Source: Aciditerrimonas ferrireducens (GTDB taxonomy: Bacteria > Actinomycetota > Acidimicrobiia > Acidimicrobiales > UBA8190). Taken from it: a stretch of 64,000 bases of DNA. A program made the position numbers and the translations under genes. The stretch lies in contig NZ_JAKHEX010000001.1 of the NCBI RefSeq assembly GCF_023130475.1, forward strand, positions 124,001 through 188,000, given 5' to 3'. Numbering within the stretch: the stretch's first letter is position 1; each line of letters opens with the position of its first letter. Below, in pieces: positions 1 through 9,999 of the stretch. The notes beneath the pieces are model-generated. The model was not told where the DNA came from, did not search any database, and worked only from the letters and a program-made list of their open reading frames with translations.

Positions 1-874
1 CACCCACATGGTCCCCACCATGTTCCACCGGCTCCTCCAGCTCCCCGAGGAGGAGCGCCGGGCCTTCGACCTCGGGTCCCTGCGCTTCGTCCTCCACGGG
101 GCCGCCCCCTGCCCGGTGCACGTGAAGCGCCGCATGATCGAGTGGCTCGGCCCGGTCATCTGGGAGTACTACGCGGCGACCGAAGGGTTCGGCACCCTGG
201 TCGACTCGACCACCTGGCTGGCCCGGCCCGGGACCGTCGGGCGGCCGGTGCTGCCCGACGGGGTGGTGATCCTCGACGAGGAGGGCCGGCGGGTCCCGCC
301 GAGGACCGTCGGCCAGGTCTACGTCTACGCCCCGCCCCAGGCCCGCTTCCAGTACCACGGGGACCCGCAGAAGACCCAGGGGGCGTTCCGGGGCGACTAC
401 TTCACCCTGGGCGACGTCGGCTACCTCGACGAGGACGGCTACCTCTTCCTGACCGACCGTTCCGCCGACCTGGTGATCTCGGGGGGCGTGAACATCTACC
501 CGGCCGAGGTCGACGGGGTCCTCCTGGAGCACCCGGCGGTGGCCGACGCCGCCTCGGTGGGCCTGCCCGACGAGGAGTGGGGGGAGGTCCTCGTGAGCGT
601 CCTGGAGCTGCGGCCCGAGCACCCCGCGGCCGCCGAGCTGGCGGCCCGGGCCGGGGCCGGGGACCCCGGGCCCTACGAGGCGCCGGCCGAGCTGGCCGAG
701 GAGGTCGTGGCCTTCTGCCGGTCCAGGCTGGCCCACTACAAGTGTCCCCGGCGGGTGTTCCTCGTGGCCCGCCTGCCCCGGCAGGACAACGGCAAGCTCT
801 ACCGCCGTCACGTCCGCCAGCAGCTCCAGGAGCGCCTGGCCGGCGAGCCGGCGCTGCGCCCGCCCTCGCCCTGA
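1..874 (+). CDS. Acyl-CoA synthetase / AMP-binding ligase, C-terminal part (5' end outside window)
   Basis: C-terminal portion of an ANL-superfamily acyl-CoA synthetase, which activates a carboxylic acid as acyl-AMP and transfers it to CoA. The frame is open from the window edge, and the first visible residues (THMVPTMFHRLL) are internal family sequence, so the ATG at 8 is not the real start. Visible motifs are YYAATEGFG (adenine-binding), GDVGYLDEDGYLF followed by DRSADLVISGGVNIYP (hinge and A8 region), and a C-terminal PRQDNGKLYRR carrying the catalytic lysine. Roughly 290 residues remain of the usual 500-550. It converges on the ABC transporter operon 15 bp away. The acyl substrate cannot be told from this fragment. 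Confidence 0.9.
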   Translation, partial: THMVPTMFHRLLQLPEEERRAFDLGSLRFVLHGAAPCPVHVKRRMIEWLGPVIWEYYAATEGFGTLVDSTTWLARPGTVGRPVLPDGVVILDEEGRRVPPRTVGQVYVYAPPQARFQYHGDPQKTQGAFRGDYFTLGDVGYLDEDGYLFLTDRSADLVISGGVNIYPAEVDGVLLEHPAVADAASVGLPDEEWGEVLVSVLELRPEHPAAAELAARAGAGDPGPYEAPAELAEEVVAFCRSRLAHYKCPRRVFLVARLPRQDNGKLYRRHVRQQLQERLAGEPALRPPSP

Positions 875-889
875 GGCGCCCAGGGGCCC

Positions 890-2074
<1,185 letters not shown>

Positions 2075-2132
2075 CTCCTTCCGGTCGCTCGGGGTGACGA
2101 GGGCCGGGGGCCCCGGTCGGGTCGGGTCGGGC

Positions 2133-2990
2133 TCACCGGGCTTGGAACACCAGGCCGCGGACGAACCAGCGCTGCATGGCCACCACGACGACCACCGGCG
2201 GGATGAGGGCCAAGAGGGCCACGAGCATGACGAGGTTCCACTGGGGAACGGCGAAGCTCTCCGCCGCCGCGATCTGCTCGCGGATCCCCATGACGATGGT
2301 GGCGTTGCTCGGTGAGCTGGTGATCACCAGGGGCCAGAGGTACTGGTTCCAGCCGTAGACGAACTCGATGACCGCGACGGCTGCCAGGGTGGGCCGGGCC
2401 ATGGGCAGGGCGACCTCGGCGAGGAACCGCAGGGGCCCGGCGCCGTCGAGCCGGGCCGCGTCGACCAGGTCGAGGGGGAAGGCGGCGAAGACCTGGCGGA
2501 ACAAGAACACGGCGGTGGCCGAGGCCAAGAGGGGCACCACGAGCCCGCCGAAGTTGTTGAACAGGCCGAGCTGGACGCTGACCTGGTAGGTGGGGAAGAA
2601 GGTGACCTCGATGGGCAGCATGAGGGTCACAAAGATCAGCCAGAAGACCAGCCGCCGCCCGGGGAACCGGAAGAAGCCGATGGCGAAGGCGGCCGGCACG
2701 GCGATGAGCAGCTTGCCGAGGGTGACGCTCGCGGCCATGAGGGCCGAGTTGAGCAGCATGCGGGGCACCGACGGGGTGCCCGGCAGGCCCCGGACCAGCA
2801 CCTGGCGGCCGTTAGCCAGCAGATCCCCGCCGGGCAGGACCGGCACGCCCCGCAGGAACGCGCTGGCTGGGTGGGTGGCCGCCACCACCGCCACGTAGAG
2901 GGGCACGAGGAACAGCAGGGCGAGCAGCGTCACCGCACCGAGGCGGGCGCCGCGCCCGAGGGTGGAGGTCGCGCCGCGGGTCGGCCTCAT
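2133..2990 (-). CDS. ABC transporter permease, MalG/UgpE type
   Basis: Inner-membrane permease of the CUT1 importer, about 285 aa. The N-terminal hydrophobic segment begins VTLLALLFLVPLYVAVV, several more membrane segments follow, and the EAA-type coupling loop (VDAARLDGAGPLRFLAEVALPMARP) contacts the ATPase. The ATG at 2990 was chosen because it overlaps the upstream permease stop as ATGA (2987-2990), a typical translational coupling. A much longer in-frame extension upstream lies antisense-like within that permease and is not used. It probably forms a heterodimer with the product of 2987-3889. Confidence 0.92.
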   Translation of the reverse strand: MRPTRGATSTLGRGARLGAVTLLALLFLVPLYVAVVAATHPASAFLRGVPVLPGGDLLANGRQVLVRGLPGTPSVPRMLLNSALMAASVTLGKLLIAVPAAFAIGFFRFPGRRLVFWLIFVTLMLPIEVTFFPTYQVSVQLGLFNNFGGLVVPLLASATAVFLFRQVFAAFPLDLVDAARLDGAGPLRFLAEVALPMARPTLAAVAVIEFVYGWNQYLWPLVITSSPSNATIVMGIREQIAAAESFAVPQWNLVMLVALLALIPPVVVVVAMQRWFVRGLVFQAR

Positions 2991-3889
2991 CGGTAGTGCA
3001 CCCGGCGGTTCAGGAACCGGAACTGGAAGACGGTGAGCACCCCGGCGATGACGAGCAGCACGATGGTCTCGGCCGCGGCCAGGTTGGCGTTGCTGTTCAC
3101 GAACCCGTCTCGGTAGAGCTGGTAGACGAGGAAGCTCGTGGCCCCGGCGGGGCCGCCCTGGGTGACGAGGTCCACGACGGCGAAGCTGCCGAAGAGGCCG
3201 GCGAGGAGGTCCATGACGAGGAGGAAGAAGGTGGTGGGGCCGAGCAGGGGGAAGACCACCCGCCAAAAGGTCCGGAGCTTGCCCGCCCCGTCCACCTGGG
3301 CCGCCTCCTGGAACTCGCTCGGCACGCCCTGGAGAGCTGCGAGGTAGAAGAGCAGGTTGTAGCCGACCTGCTGCCAGACGAAGATGGCCATGACGAGCAC
3401 CATGGCCTGCGGCCCGTGGAGGGCGAAGTTCCAGCGCACCCCCAGGTCGGCGAGGAGCCGGGCGCCGGGGCCGATGCCCGGCTCAAAGAGGAACAGCCAG
3501 AGGGTGCCCCCGATGGCCGCCGGGACCGCGTAGGGCCAGACGAACAGGGTACGGAAGAGCACCCGGCTGCGGCCGAGCTGCTCGACCTGGACCGCCAAGA
3601 AGAGCCCGAGGGCCATGGCCACCAGGGTCGTGACCCCGACGAACAGGGCGGTGACCTCAAGGGAGTGGAGCTCGTCGCCGCCGCTGAAGAGGGCCCGGAA
3701 GTTGGCCAGGCCGACGAACCGGGAGGACAGGCCGAAGGCGTTCGAGGCGGTCACCGAGTCCTCGACCACCCGTGCCGCAGGGTAGAGGAAGAAGAGGCCG
3801 ACGACGACGAGCTCCGGGAGGATGAGGGCAAGGGGGAGCAGCCACCCGGGAAAGGTCCCCCGGGTGGCTGCCCGACGCCTAGCTGCCAT
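2987..3889 (-). CDS. ABC transporter permease, MalF/UgpA type
   Basis: 300-aa inner-membrane permease, first of the pair. Its N-terminal membrane segment follows a basic start (MAARRRAATRG). The EAA loop QEAAQVDGAGKLRTFWRVVFP contacts the ATPase. The N-terminal extension typical of E. coli MalF is absent, as in UgpA-like members. The ATG at 3889 overlaps the stop of the binding-protein gene by 11 bp, so the two are likely translationally coupled. The order binding protein, permease, permease, ATPase is the standard CUT1 layout. Confidence 0.93.
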   Translation of the reverse strand: MAARRRAATRGTFPGWLLPLALILPELVVVGLFFLYPAARVVEDSVTASNAFGLSSRFVGLANFRALFSGGDELHSLEVTALFVGVTTLVAMALGLFLAVQVEQLGRSRVLFRTLFVWPYAVPAAIGGTLWLFLFEPGIGPGARLLADLGVRWNFALHGPQAMVLVMAIFVWQQVGYNLLFYLAALQGVPSEFQEAAQVDGAGKLRTFWRVVFPLLGPTTFFLLVMDLLAGLFGSFAVVDLVTQGGPAGATSFLVYQLYRDGFVNSNANLAAAETIVLLVIAGVLTVFQFRFLNRRVHYR

Positions 3890-5291
3890 ACTGCGCGGCG
3901 AACTCGGCGAGGATCTTGTCGCCCTGGGCCTGCGCCTGGGCGAGGGCCTGGGCGGCGGTCTCCTTGCCCGAGAGGATCTCGGCGATCGCCGAGGCCTCGG
4001 CGTCCCGGATCTCGGGCAGGTAGCCCAGGCGGATGCCCCGGGTCTCCGGTGTGGGCGGCTTGTTCGTCAGCTCCTTCACCGCCACCTCGTCGGCCGGGTG
4101 GGTGGCGTAGAAGCCCTGGGACTGGAGCTGGGCGGCCGCCGCCTTCGTGACCGGCACGTAGCCGGTGTTCTCCGCCCAGTAGTCCTGTGCCTGGGGCGAC
4201 ATCATGAAGTGCAAGAAGGCGGCGTCCGCGGCGTAGGTGTCCTTCGGCGCGCCGGCCAGGACCCAGAGGGAGGCCCCGCCGACCACCGTGTTCTGGGGGG
4301 CGCCGGGCAGGGAGCTGTCGTAGGGCAGCTCGGTCACGCCAACCGGGAACTTCGCCCCACTCAGGATGGTGGTGAGGTCAGCCGAACTCTGCTCGTACAT
4401 GGCGCAGGTGCCGCTGGTGAACAGGGGCACGGTCGAGGTGCTGAGCCCCTCCCAGCGGTACTCGCCCTTCTGGGCCAGCTGGCCGAGGAGGTTCCAGTGG
4501 TCGATGAACGGCGCGGTGTCCAGCTCGAGCTTCACGCCCTTGATGCCCTGGTAGCCGTTGTCCTCGGTGGCGTAGGGCACGTCGTTCCACACGGCGTACT
4601 GCTCCATGTCGGTCCACATGACGTAGGCCCCCGAGGAGGTCAGGGCGCAGCCGACCCCGTGGGCGGCCAGCTGGGCGGCGTCGGTCGCCACCTGCGACCA
4701 GGTGGTCGGCGGCGAGCTGATCCCGGCCTGCTGGAGCTCGGTCTTGTTGTAGTAGAGCACCGGGGTCGAGCTGTTGAAGGGTTCGGAGTCCAGCTGGTCC
4801 GCGGCGGTCTCGTAGTAGCTGGCCGCCCCGCCGATGAAGTCCGAGGTGCTGAACTGGTAGCCGTACTCCTTCATGAGGCTGTGGACCGGCACGTAGACCC
4901 CGGTGGAGTCCATGACCGTGGCCGTGCCGGCGTCGAAGATCTGGGCGATGTTCGGGGCGTTATGAGCCTTGAAGGCGGCGATGGTATCCGAGAGGACCTC
5001 GGGGTAGGTGCCCCGGTAGACCAGGTCCACCTTGTAGTGGTCCTGCGAGGCGTTGAACTCGTCCACCAGGTGCCCCAGGGTCTGGCCCAGGGCGCCGCTC
5101 ATGGCGCTCCAGAAGGTGATGGTGACCGGCCCCTTCTGGCTGCTCGGGGCCGCGCTGCTCGATCCGTGGGCAGCGGCGGACGAGCTCGACGAGCCGCACG
5201 CCGTCCCCAAGAGCGCCATCGCCGTCAAGGCCGCCGCCATCCCCAACCACTTCCTGCTCCGAAATGAACGCAACGCGTCCTTGATCCCCAC
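3879..5291 (-). CDS. ABC transporter extracellular solute-binding lipoprotein (family 1)
   Basis: 470-aa lipoprotein that should capture the solute outside the membrane for the adjacent permeases. The GTG start at 5291 (VGIKDALRS) is preceded by GAGGAAGGGG at good spacing, whereas the frame remains open much further upstream without a plausible start. The N-terminus is a signal peptide with a lipobox-like LLGTAC (lipidated Cys near residue 31), then a Ser/Ala-rich linker and a family-1 binding domain starting VTITFWSAMSGALG. The QDYWAENTGYVPV segment near the C-terminus is typical of glycerol-3-phosphate/sugar-binding proteins. It is first gene of the minus-strand operon 5291-890. No transcription regulator is adjacent. 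Confidence 0.92.
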   Translation of the reverse strand: MGIKDALRSFRSRKWLGMAAALTAMALLGTACGSSSSSAAAHGSSSAAPSSQKGPVTITFWSAMSGALGQTLGHLVDEFNASQDHYKVDLVYRGTYPEVLSDTIAAFKAHNAPNIAQIFDAGTATVMDSTGVYVPVHSLMKEYGYQFSTSDFIGGAASYYETAADQLDSEPFNSSTPVLYYNKTELQQAGISSPPTTWSQVATDAAQLAAHGVGCALTSSGAYVMWTDMEQYAVWNDVPYATEDNGYQGIKGVKLELDTAPFIDHWNLLGQLAQKGEYRWEGLSTSTVPLFTSGTCAMYEQSSADLTTILSGAKFPVGVTELPYDSSLPGAPQNTVVGGASLWVLAGAPKDTYAADAAFLHFMMSPQAQDYWAENTGYVPVTKAAAAQLQSQGFYATHPADEVAVKELTNKPPTPETRGIRLGYLPEIRDAEASAIAEILSGKETAAQALAQAQAQGDKILAEFAAQYGS

Positions 5292-5720
5292 GACATCCCC
5301 TTCCTCTGGAAGGCTCCAATGCTCAACGGCGCACGTTGGAGCCGAGTGCCGCCGCAACCTACCGAGGTCAGGTGAACGCTCCGCGACCCGTAAGCGGACA
5401 GGAGGTGAAATCGGGGTAGCGGCTTTGTGACGAGGAGCGCTCCCGGGGGCTGGTCCAGTCGGTCGGGCGGAGCACCCGTGAGGGCGGTCGGGTGGGTCAG
5501 CTCGGGCCCCGTCAGGCGGACCGGTCGACCGTGCCCATCCGGGTCGAGCTCCTTTCGGGTCGTTGACGTCGCATCGATCTCGATCCGACGCGGCCTCGAG
5601 TGGTTGCCGAAAACGGAGAAAGGTCTCGACAGGGCGATCGCTTTGTGCCAGAGTCAAGGGGTCCCCGCCCGGGCCGTCGCCCGGTGGATCGCGGGGGACC
5701 AACCACGGCGGAGGTTGATC
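5292..5720. other. 429-bp intergenic region, divergent promoters expected
   Basis: No convincing gene. It separates the ABC operon (minus) from the exported-protein pair (plus). On the minus strand a TAGGTT hexamer about 5350 could be the -10 of the ABC operon, but no good -35 is visible. The sequence TTCACCT occurs twice on the minus strand in the region 5370-5415. Open frames across this stretch lack start signals and coding character. Confidence 0.4.
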
Positions 5721-6353
5721 GTGCAACGATGGTGGCGGGAACCGTCGTGCCCGGCGGCACGGCCCAGAGGGCCGGCCGTTCGGGGCCGACCATGGCGAGG
5801 GAGGGCGGCATATGGCGGAGCCGCCCGTTCCCTCGTTCCCACCTTCGTCCTCGCACTCGTGGCCATCTCGGTGGCGGCGTGCGGCGGCAGTGGGACGTCG
5901 GGTCGACTGGCAGCCGAAAAGCGCCAGATCCTCCAAGCCTGGCGCACCGCCGAGCAAACCGTCTACCGCTACGACCGGGAGCCCTGGCCGACCATCCGCC
6001 AGCGGCTCGTCGCCGGGACCCCCATCGCGGAGGTCTTCCCTGCGCTGCCTCGGTACTTCACGGGACCTGTTTTGGATACCGTTGAGACTGCAGTAGCCGA
6101 GATCAAACTCGATCGACTCAACGGCGCAAAGATCGACCGGTTAGGCCACCCGACAGTCGTCTCGTTGGATGGCAACAGTGCCGTCGTCGAGAGCTGCATC
6201 TACGACAGTGGCACAACGACCAGTAATGGATCGCCAGGGCCGAGCGCCTTGGACGGAGGTGCAGGCTACGGCATCGGAAAATGGACACTTCGAAGAATAG
6301 ACAATTCTTGGAAGATATATTCGGGAATAACAAAAAAGGTGTCTAGGTGTTGA
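5721..6353 (+). CDS. Putative lipoprotein of unknown function
   Basis: I do not recognise the family. GTG 5721 is chosen because GGAGG lies 6 nt upstream. The product is about 210 aa with a long basic n-region, a hydrophobic core (LVPTFVLALVAISV) and lipobox VAAC, then a roughly 150-aa extracytoplasmic domain (AEKRQILQAWRTAEQ onward) resembling NTF2-like lipoproteins only in general character. The 3' third is markedly lower in GC than the window, using ATA, AGA, AAT and AAA codons that are otherwise nearly absent. It overlaps the next gene (start 6347) by 7 nt, so the two are probably co-translated. Function unknown; export is well supported. Confidence 0.65.
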   Translation: MQRWWREPSCPAARPRGPAVRGRPWRGRAAYGGAARSLVPTFVLALVAISVAACGGSGTSGRLAAEKRQILQAWRTAEQTVYRYDREPWPTIRQRLVAGTPIAEVFPALPRYFTGPVLDTVETAVAEIKLDRLNGAKIDRLGHPTVVSLDGNSAVVESCIYDSGTTTSNGSPGPSALDGGAGYGIGKWTLRRIDNSWKIYSGITKKVSRC

Positions 6354-7318
6354 CTTGGGCGCGAAGGTGGCTTGCCTTAATTTCGATCGCAGCAGCGTTT
6401 CAAGCTGTGTTTCAGATTCCAGCTTTTGCTGCAGGATCTAATAACGACACGGCGCAATGCCAGGTAATGTCGTCAACTGTTGTCTGCAGTGCCAGCAGTC
6501 AGGGTAGACCAGGAAAACCACCTCAGAGCGAGAACGGCTATTCGGGTGGCCATTCGTCCTCCAACCAGCAGTTATCCTCCTCCCCGCCTCCCTGCGTCTA
6601 CATCCCGGACCCAAATGCCGGTCCCCCGCCGCAGGGCCAGTCGTCCACGAGTGGTGGCTGGTACGTGGACTCTTGTGCGGTCGACGCCAACTCGGGTGCA
6701 AGTCCGTCGAGGGTCCAGGTTGGTTCCGGCTTGATCTGGATCCCTGCGGGTTCGACCACCCCTGGACGCACGATCGTGACGGGCACACCGCCGAGCCCAG
6801 GGGTGGCCGGGGCCAGGGCGGCGAGCGAGTTGGCCCTGCCAGCGCCCGAGCTCGGCTTGAACCCTGCTGGCACCGGCTACGTGAACTTTCCGGAGTGGCT
6901 CTGGGTGAGCCCGACGTTGTGGCACCCCTTCTCGACTTCGGCGACGGCCTGCAACGCCGCGGGGTGCGCCTCGGCGACTGCGACGGCAACACCCCTGTCG
7001 GTGACCTGGCGAACCGGGGATGGGGCGGTGGTGGTCTGCCCGGGCCCTGGCACGCCCTACCAGCCGAGCCTGCCGGCTTCGGCGCAGACCACCGACTGCT
7101 CCCACACCTACCAGCGCAGCTCGCTCGGCCAGCCGATCCCGCCGGGGGAGCCCGACGACCCGAACAACGCCGCCTACCCCATCAGCGCCACCATCACCTG
7201 GAGGGTGAGCTGGTCGGCCCCGGGCGGGGCGGGTGGGGTGCTGCCGGACGTCCAGACGACGGCGACCGGCTGGCTGCGGGTGGCGCAGATCGAGATCCTG
7301 CGGGTTCCCTCGCCCTGA
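6347..7318 (+). CDS. Secreted protein of unknown function (PKD-like / actinobacterial surface-protein type)
   Basis: 323-aa exported protein. GTG 6347 (TTG 6350 also possible) is inside the 3' end of the preceding lipoprotein gene. The signal peptide (WLALISIAAAFQAVF...) ends in PAFAAG, a good Sec cleavage site. After a Pro/Ser-rich linker the C-terminal half shows a W-rich segment (FPEWLWVSPTLW) and a beta-rich domain with VTWRTGDGAVVVCPGPG and paired cysteines. This resembles actinobacterial secreted proteins with a GDG..C.GPGTPY signature, which I know from family pattern only. The first 150 nt are AT-richer than the window; the rest is normal. It probably works with the adjacent lipoprotein at the cell surface. 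Confidence 0.7.
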   Translation: MLTWARRWLALISIAAAFQAVFQIPAFAAGSNNDTAQCQVMSSTVVCSASSQGRPGKPPQSENGYSGGHSSSNQQLSSSPPPCVYIPDPNAGPPPQGQSSTSGGWYVDSCAVDANSGASPSRVQVGSGLIWIPAGSTTPGRTIVTGTPPSPGVAGARAASELALPAPELGLNPAGTGYVNFPEWLWVSPTLWHPFSTSATACNAAGCASATATATPLSVTWRTGDGAVVVCPGPGTPYQPSLPASAQTTDCSHTYQRSSLGQPIPPGEPDDPNNAAYPISATITWRVSWSAPGGAGGVLPDVQTTATGWLRVAQIEILRVPSP

Positions 7319-7356
7319 GGGCCAGGCCCGCACCAGGCCGCGCCGGGAGCCTGACC

Positions 7357-8130
7357 TCAGGCGCCTGACCCCGAGGACGAGGGGGCGTCGGGCTCGAACT
7401 GTGCACGGAACGCCTGGAACTCGTCCCGCAGCGCCGCCAGCTCGGCCTGCAGCGCGGCGACCTCGGCCCGGAGCGCCGCCAGCGCGTCAGGGTCGTGACG
7501 GGTGGACGGCAGCGGGCCGGGATCGCCGGTCCCCGAACCAGAGGTCGTGAGGACGGTGTTCGAAGGGCGGGTCGCCGGGGCCGGCTCGGCACTCGCCGCA
7601 GCCCCGTCCTGGTTCCGGGCGGAGAGCAGCTCGGCGTAGCGCTCCTCCTTCTGGCCGGGGCGCCGGGCCAGTCTGGTCACGAGCGGCGTCGGGCGGCCGG
7701 CCAGGGCCTCGAGGGCCTGCTCGACGGCGGCCGTGGAGTCGAAGGCGACCATGCGCTCGGTCCGCAGCCGCAGCTCGCCGACCGTCTGGGGGCCCCGGAG
7801 GAGCAGCATGGCCAGCAGGGCACGCTCCTTGGCCTCCAGGCCCAACAGCTCGTCGACGACCTGCCGGTAGCGGGTCACGCTGCGGCCGTGCGAGGGGTAG
7901 ACGAAGCGGACCAGGCCCCGGCCCTTAAGCCGGTCCAAGGCGTCTTGGATCTCCTGCTCCCCGAGCCCCATGACCGGTTCCCGGTTCGAGGCCTGGTTGC
8001 AGGCGGCCTGCAGCGCGTTCAGCGTCAAGGGGTACTGCTGGGGGACGGTCAGCTCCTTCTCCAGCAGGCTGCCCAGGACTCGGGCTTCCACGGCATCCAG
8101 GACCGGCGGCTCGGGCACGCCCTCGAGCAT
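7357..8130 (-). CDS. YceH family protein (DUF480)
   Basis: 257-aa protein of the YceH/DUF480 family, two winged-helix domains of uncertain biochemical role. The family signature is at the N-terminus: LDAVEARVLGSLLEKELTVP, then YPLTLNALQAACNQ and NREPVMG. The second winged helix (ALLAMLLLRGPQTVGELRLR...) is also clear. A C-terminal addition forms a predicted coiled coil (LAALRAEVAALQAELAALRDE). ATG 8130 fits the family N-terminus, although no strong ribosome site is visible. It converges on the secreted protein gene (38 nt apart). Confidence 0.9.
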   Translation of the reverse strand: MLEGVPEPPVLDAVEARVLGSLLEKELTVPQQYPLTLNALQAACNQASNREPVMGLGEQEIQDALDRLKGRGLVRFVYPSHGRSVTRYRQVVDELLGLEAKERALLAMLLLRGPQTVGELRLRTERMVAFDSTAAVEQALEALAGRPTPLVTRLARRPGQKEERYAELLSARNQDGAAASAEPAPATRPSNTVLTTSGSGTGDPGPLPSTRHDPDALAALRAEVAALQAELAALRDEFQAFRAQFEPDAPSSSGSGA

Positions 8131-8172
8131 AGGAGCCCAGGTCTTGCCCCTCTGGTGGGGCCGGGTGGTGGC

Positions 8173-9999
8173 TCAGGTCGGCCAGCGGGGGTAGCGGCCC
8201 TGCACGGCCCGGGCTATCTGCCGCTCGGCACGGGCGGTGGCCCGCTCGGCCTCGGCCAGGCCCACCGGCACCAGCCGCACCGGGCAGCCCGGCCGCAGCT
8301 GCCCGGCCAGGGGCACGTCCACGCTCGCCAGGCACGCCGGCAGGGGGTAGCCGCCGGTGGTGGCGTGGTCGGCCAGCAGCACGATGAGCTCGCCGGAGCT
8401 TGGCTGCTGGATCGCGCCCAGCACGACGCCTCGGGGCTGGCCTCGGGCCGCCCAGGTCGGCACCCAGCTTGTCCAGCCCGCCGCCCGGGTGTCCGCGGCG
8501 CTGCCGCCGGGGCCGTCCGCCCTCGCCTGGGGCCGGAGCCGCAGGCCCACCCGGTTGCTCGCCGGGTCCACCTCCCAGAGCCGGCTCGTCAGGGCCGCCA
8601 GCGTGGACGGCTCGGCGTCCGGGCCGGCCAGCACCCGCAGGGGCACGGCCTCGTCGGTCCTCGCCCGTGGGGTGGCCAGGCCCACCCGGGCCGCCCAGGC
8701 GAGGAGCCCCGGGTCGCTGCCCGAGTCGAAGGTCAGCCGGCCTGCCGGCCAGCCCTCGGGTTCCCCGACCGGTAGCCGGTCCCCGGGCCGAAGCGGCCCG
8801 GGGCCGAGGCCGGCCAGCAGGTCGCTGCTCCGGCTGCCGAGCAGCTCGGCGCTGGCCAGTCCCCCGGCGACCGCCAGGACCGCCCGGCAGCCACGGCGGA
8901 GCGGCCCGATCCGGAGGCGCTGGCCGGCTCGCACCGGCACGGGCCCCGGGGTGGGCACCGGCCAGCCGTCCAGCCAGACCGGCCCGTCGCCCAGGACCGC
9001 CACGAGCAGGGGCCGCTCGGCGAGCAGCTCCGGCCCAGCCAGGGTGCACTCCAGGACGGCCTCGCCCGGGGCGTTCCCGACGAGCCGGTTCGCCAGGGCC
9101 GCCGCCCGGGGGTCGACCGGCCCGGCCCGGGGCACCCCCAGGTGGGCCAGGCCAGCGCGCCCCCCGTCCTCGACCAGCGACAGGCCAGGACCCGGGTCGA
9201 GCACCCGCAAGCCCGCCCCCCGCTGCCCGGCCTCGACGAGGGGCCAGCGACGGTCCTCGGGCAGCTCGCCGACCTGCTCGACCGCCACCACCTGGACCCG
9301 CTGGCCCGGTTGGAGGCGGCTGTAGGGCGGGGTGCGGGGATCGAAGAGCGCCAGGTCCGTCCGGCCGAGCAGCTGCCAGCCCCCCGGGCCGGCCGCCGGG
9401 TAGCAGCCGCAGAACCCCCCGGCGACCCCGAAGGAGCCGGCCGGCACCCGGGGCCGCGGGCTCGGCCGCCGGCCCACGCCGGCCAGGGGCGGGGGCAGGC
9501 CCCGCAGGTAGGCGAAGCCGGGGGCGAACCCCACGAAGGCCACCACCAGCTCGGCCGCCTCGACGGCCGCCACGACCTCGCCCGTCGACCAGCCGCAGCG
9601 GGCCGCCACCTCCTCCAGGTCCGGCCCGTCGAACCGCACCGGCAGGACCACCGGCGCCTCCTCGCCGGCCGCCCCCGGGGCCGACCCGGCCGCAAGGTCG
9701 TCCCCGAGCCGCGGCCCGGCCCGCCCGAGCAGCTCCGGCAGCTCCCCGAGCAGCCCGCTGGCCGACCGGGCCCCGGCGTGGCCCTCGAGGGTCAGCCACC
9801 CCCAGGTGGGCACCACCTCGACCGGGACCCACCCGGCCTCGGCCACCACGGCCCGCAGGGCCTCGGCCAGCGGACCCGCCATCTCGGGGGGCTCCAGGCA
9901 GACGAGCACCGCACGGTCCCCGAGGGGCCCCGCCGCCCAGCGCCGAAGCGGCCAAGGGCCCTGGCCCTCGAGGGGGCCGGGGGCTGGGTCGGGGCTCAC
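8173..9999 (-). CDS. 5-oxoprolinase subunit B-C fusion (PxpB-PxpC; KipI-KipA type)
   Basis: 608-aa fusion of two subunits of the ATP-dependent prokaryotic 5-oxoprolinase, which with PxpA converts 5-oxoproline to glutamate. Residues about 20-230 form the PxpB/KipI (AHS1) domain with GFAPGFAYLRGL and RVPAGSFGVAGG. Residues about 270-600 form the PxpC/KipA (AHS2) domain beginning VLDPGPGLSLVEDGGRAG. In E. coli and Bacillus these are separate genes. The GTG start at 9999 overlaps the pxpA stop as GTGA (9996-9999). The fused pair plus pxpA make a complete enzyme set. A biotin-dependent carboxylase relative is the older annotation of the AHS2 domain. Confidence 0.9.
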   Translation of the reverse strand: MSPDPAPGPLEGQGPWPLRRWAAGPLGDRAVLVCLEPPEMAGPLAEALRAVVAEAGWVPVEVVPTWGWLTLEGHAGARSASGLLGELPELLGRAGPRLGDDLAAGSAPGAAGEEAPVVLPVRFDGPDLEEVAARCGWSTGEVVAAVEAAELVVAFVGFAPGFAYLRGLPPPLAGVGRRPSPRPRVPAGSFGVAGGFCGCYPAAGPGGWQLLGRTDLALFDPRTPPYSRLQPGQRVQVVAVEQVGELPEDRRWPLVEAGQRGAGLRVLDPGPGLSLVEDGGRAGLAHLGVPRAGPVDPRAAALANRLVGNAPGEAVLECTLAGPELLAERPLLVAVLGDGPVWLDGWPVPTPGPVPVRAGQRLRIGPLRRGCRAVLAVAGGLASAELLGSRSSDLLAGLGPGPLRPGDRLPVGEPEGWPAGRLTFDSGSDPGLLAWAARVGLATPRARTDEAVPLRVLAGPDAEPSTLAALTSRLWEVDPASNRVGLRLRPQARADGPGGSAADTRAAGWTSWVPTWAARGQPRGVVLGAIQQPSSGELIVLLADHATTGGYPLPACLASVDVPLAGQLRPGCPVRLVPVGLAEAERATARAERQIARAVQGRYPRWPT

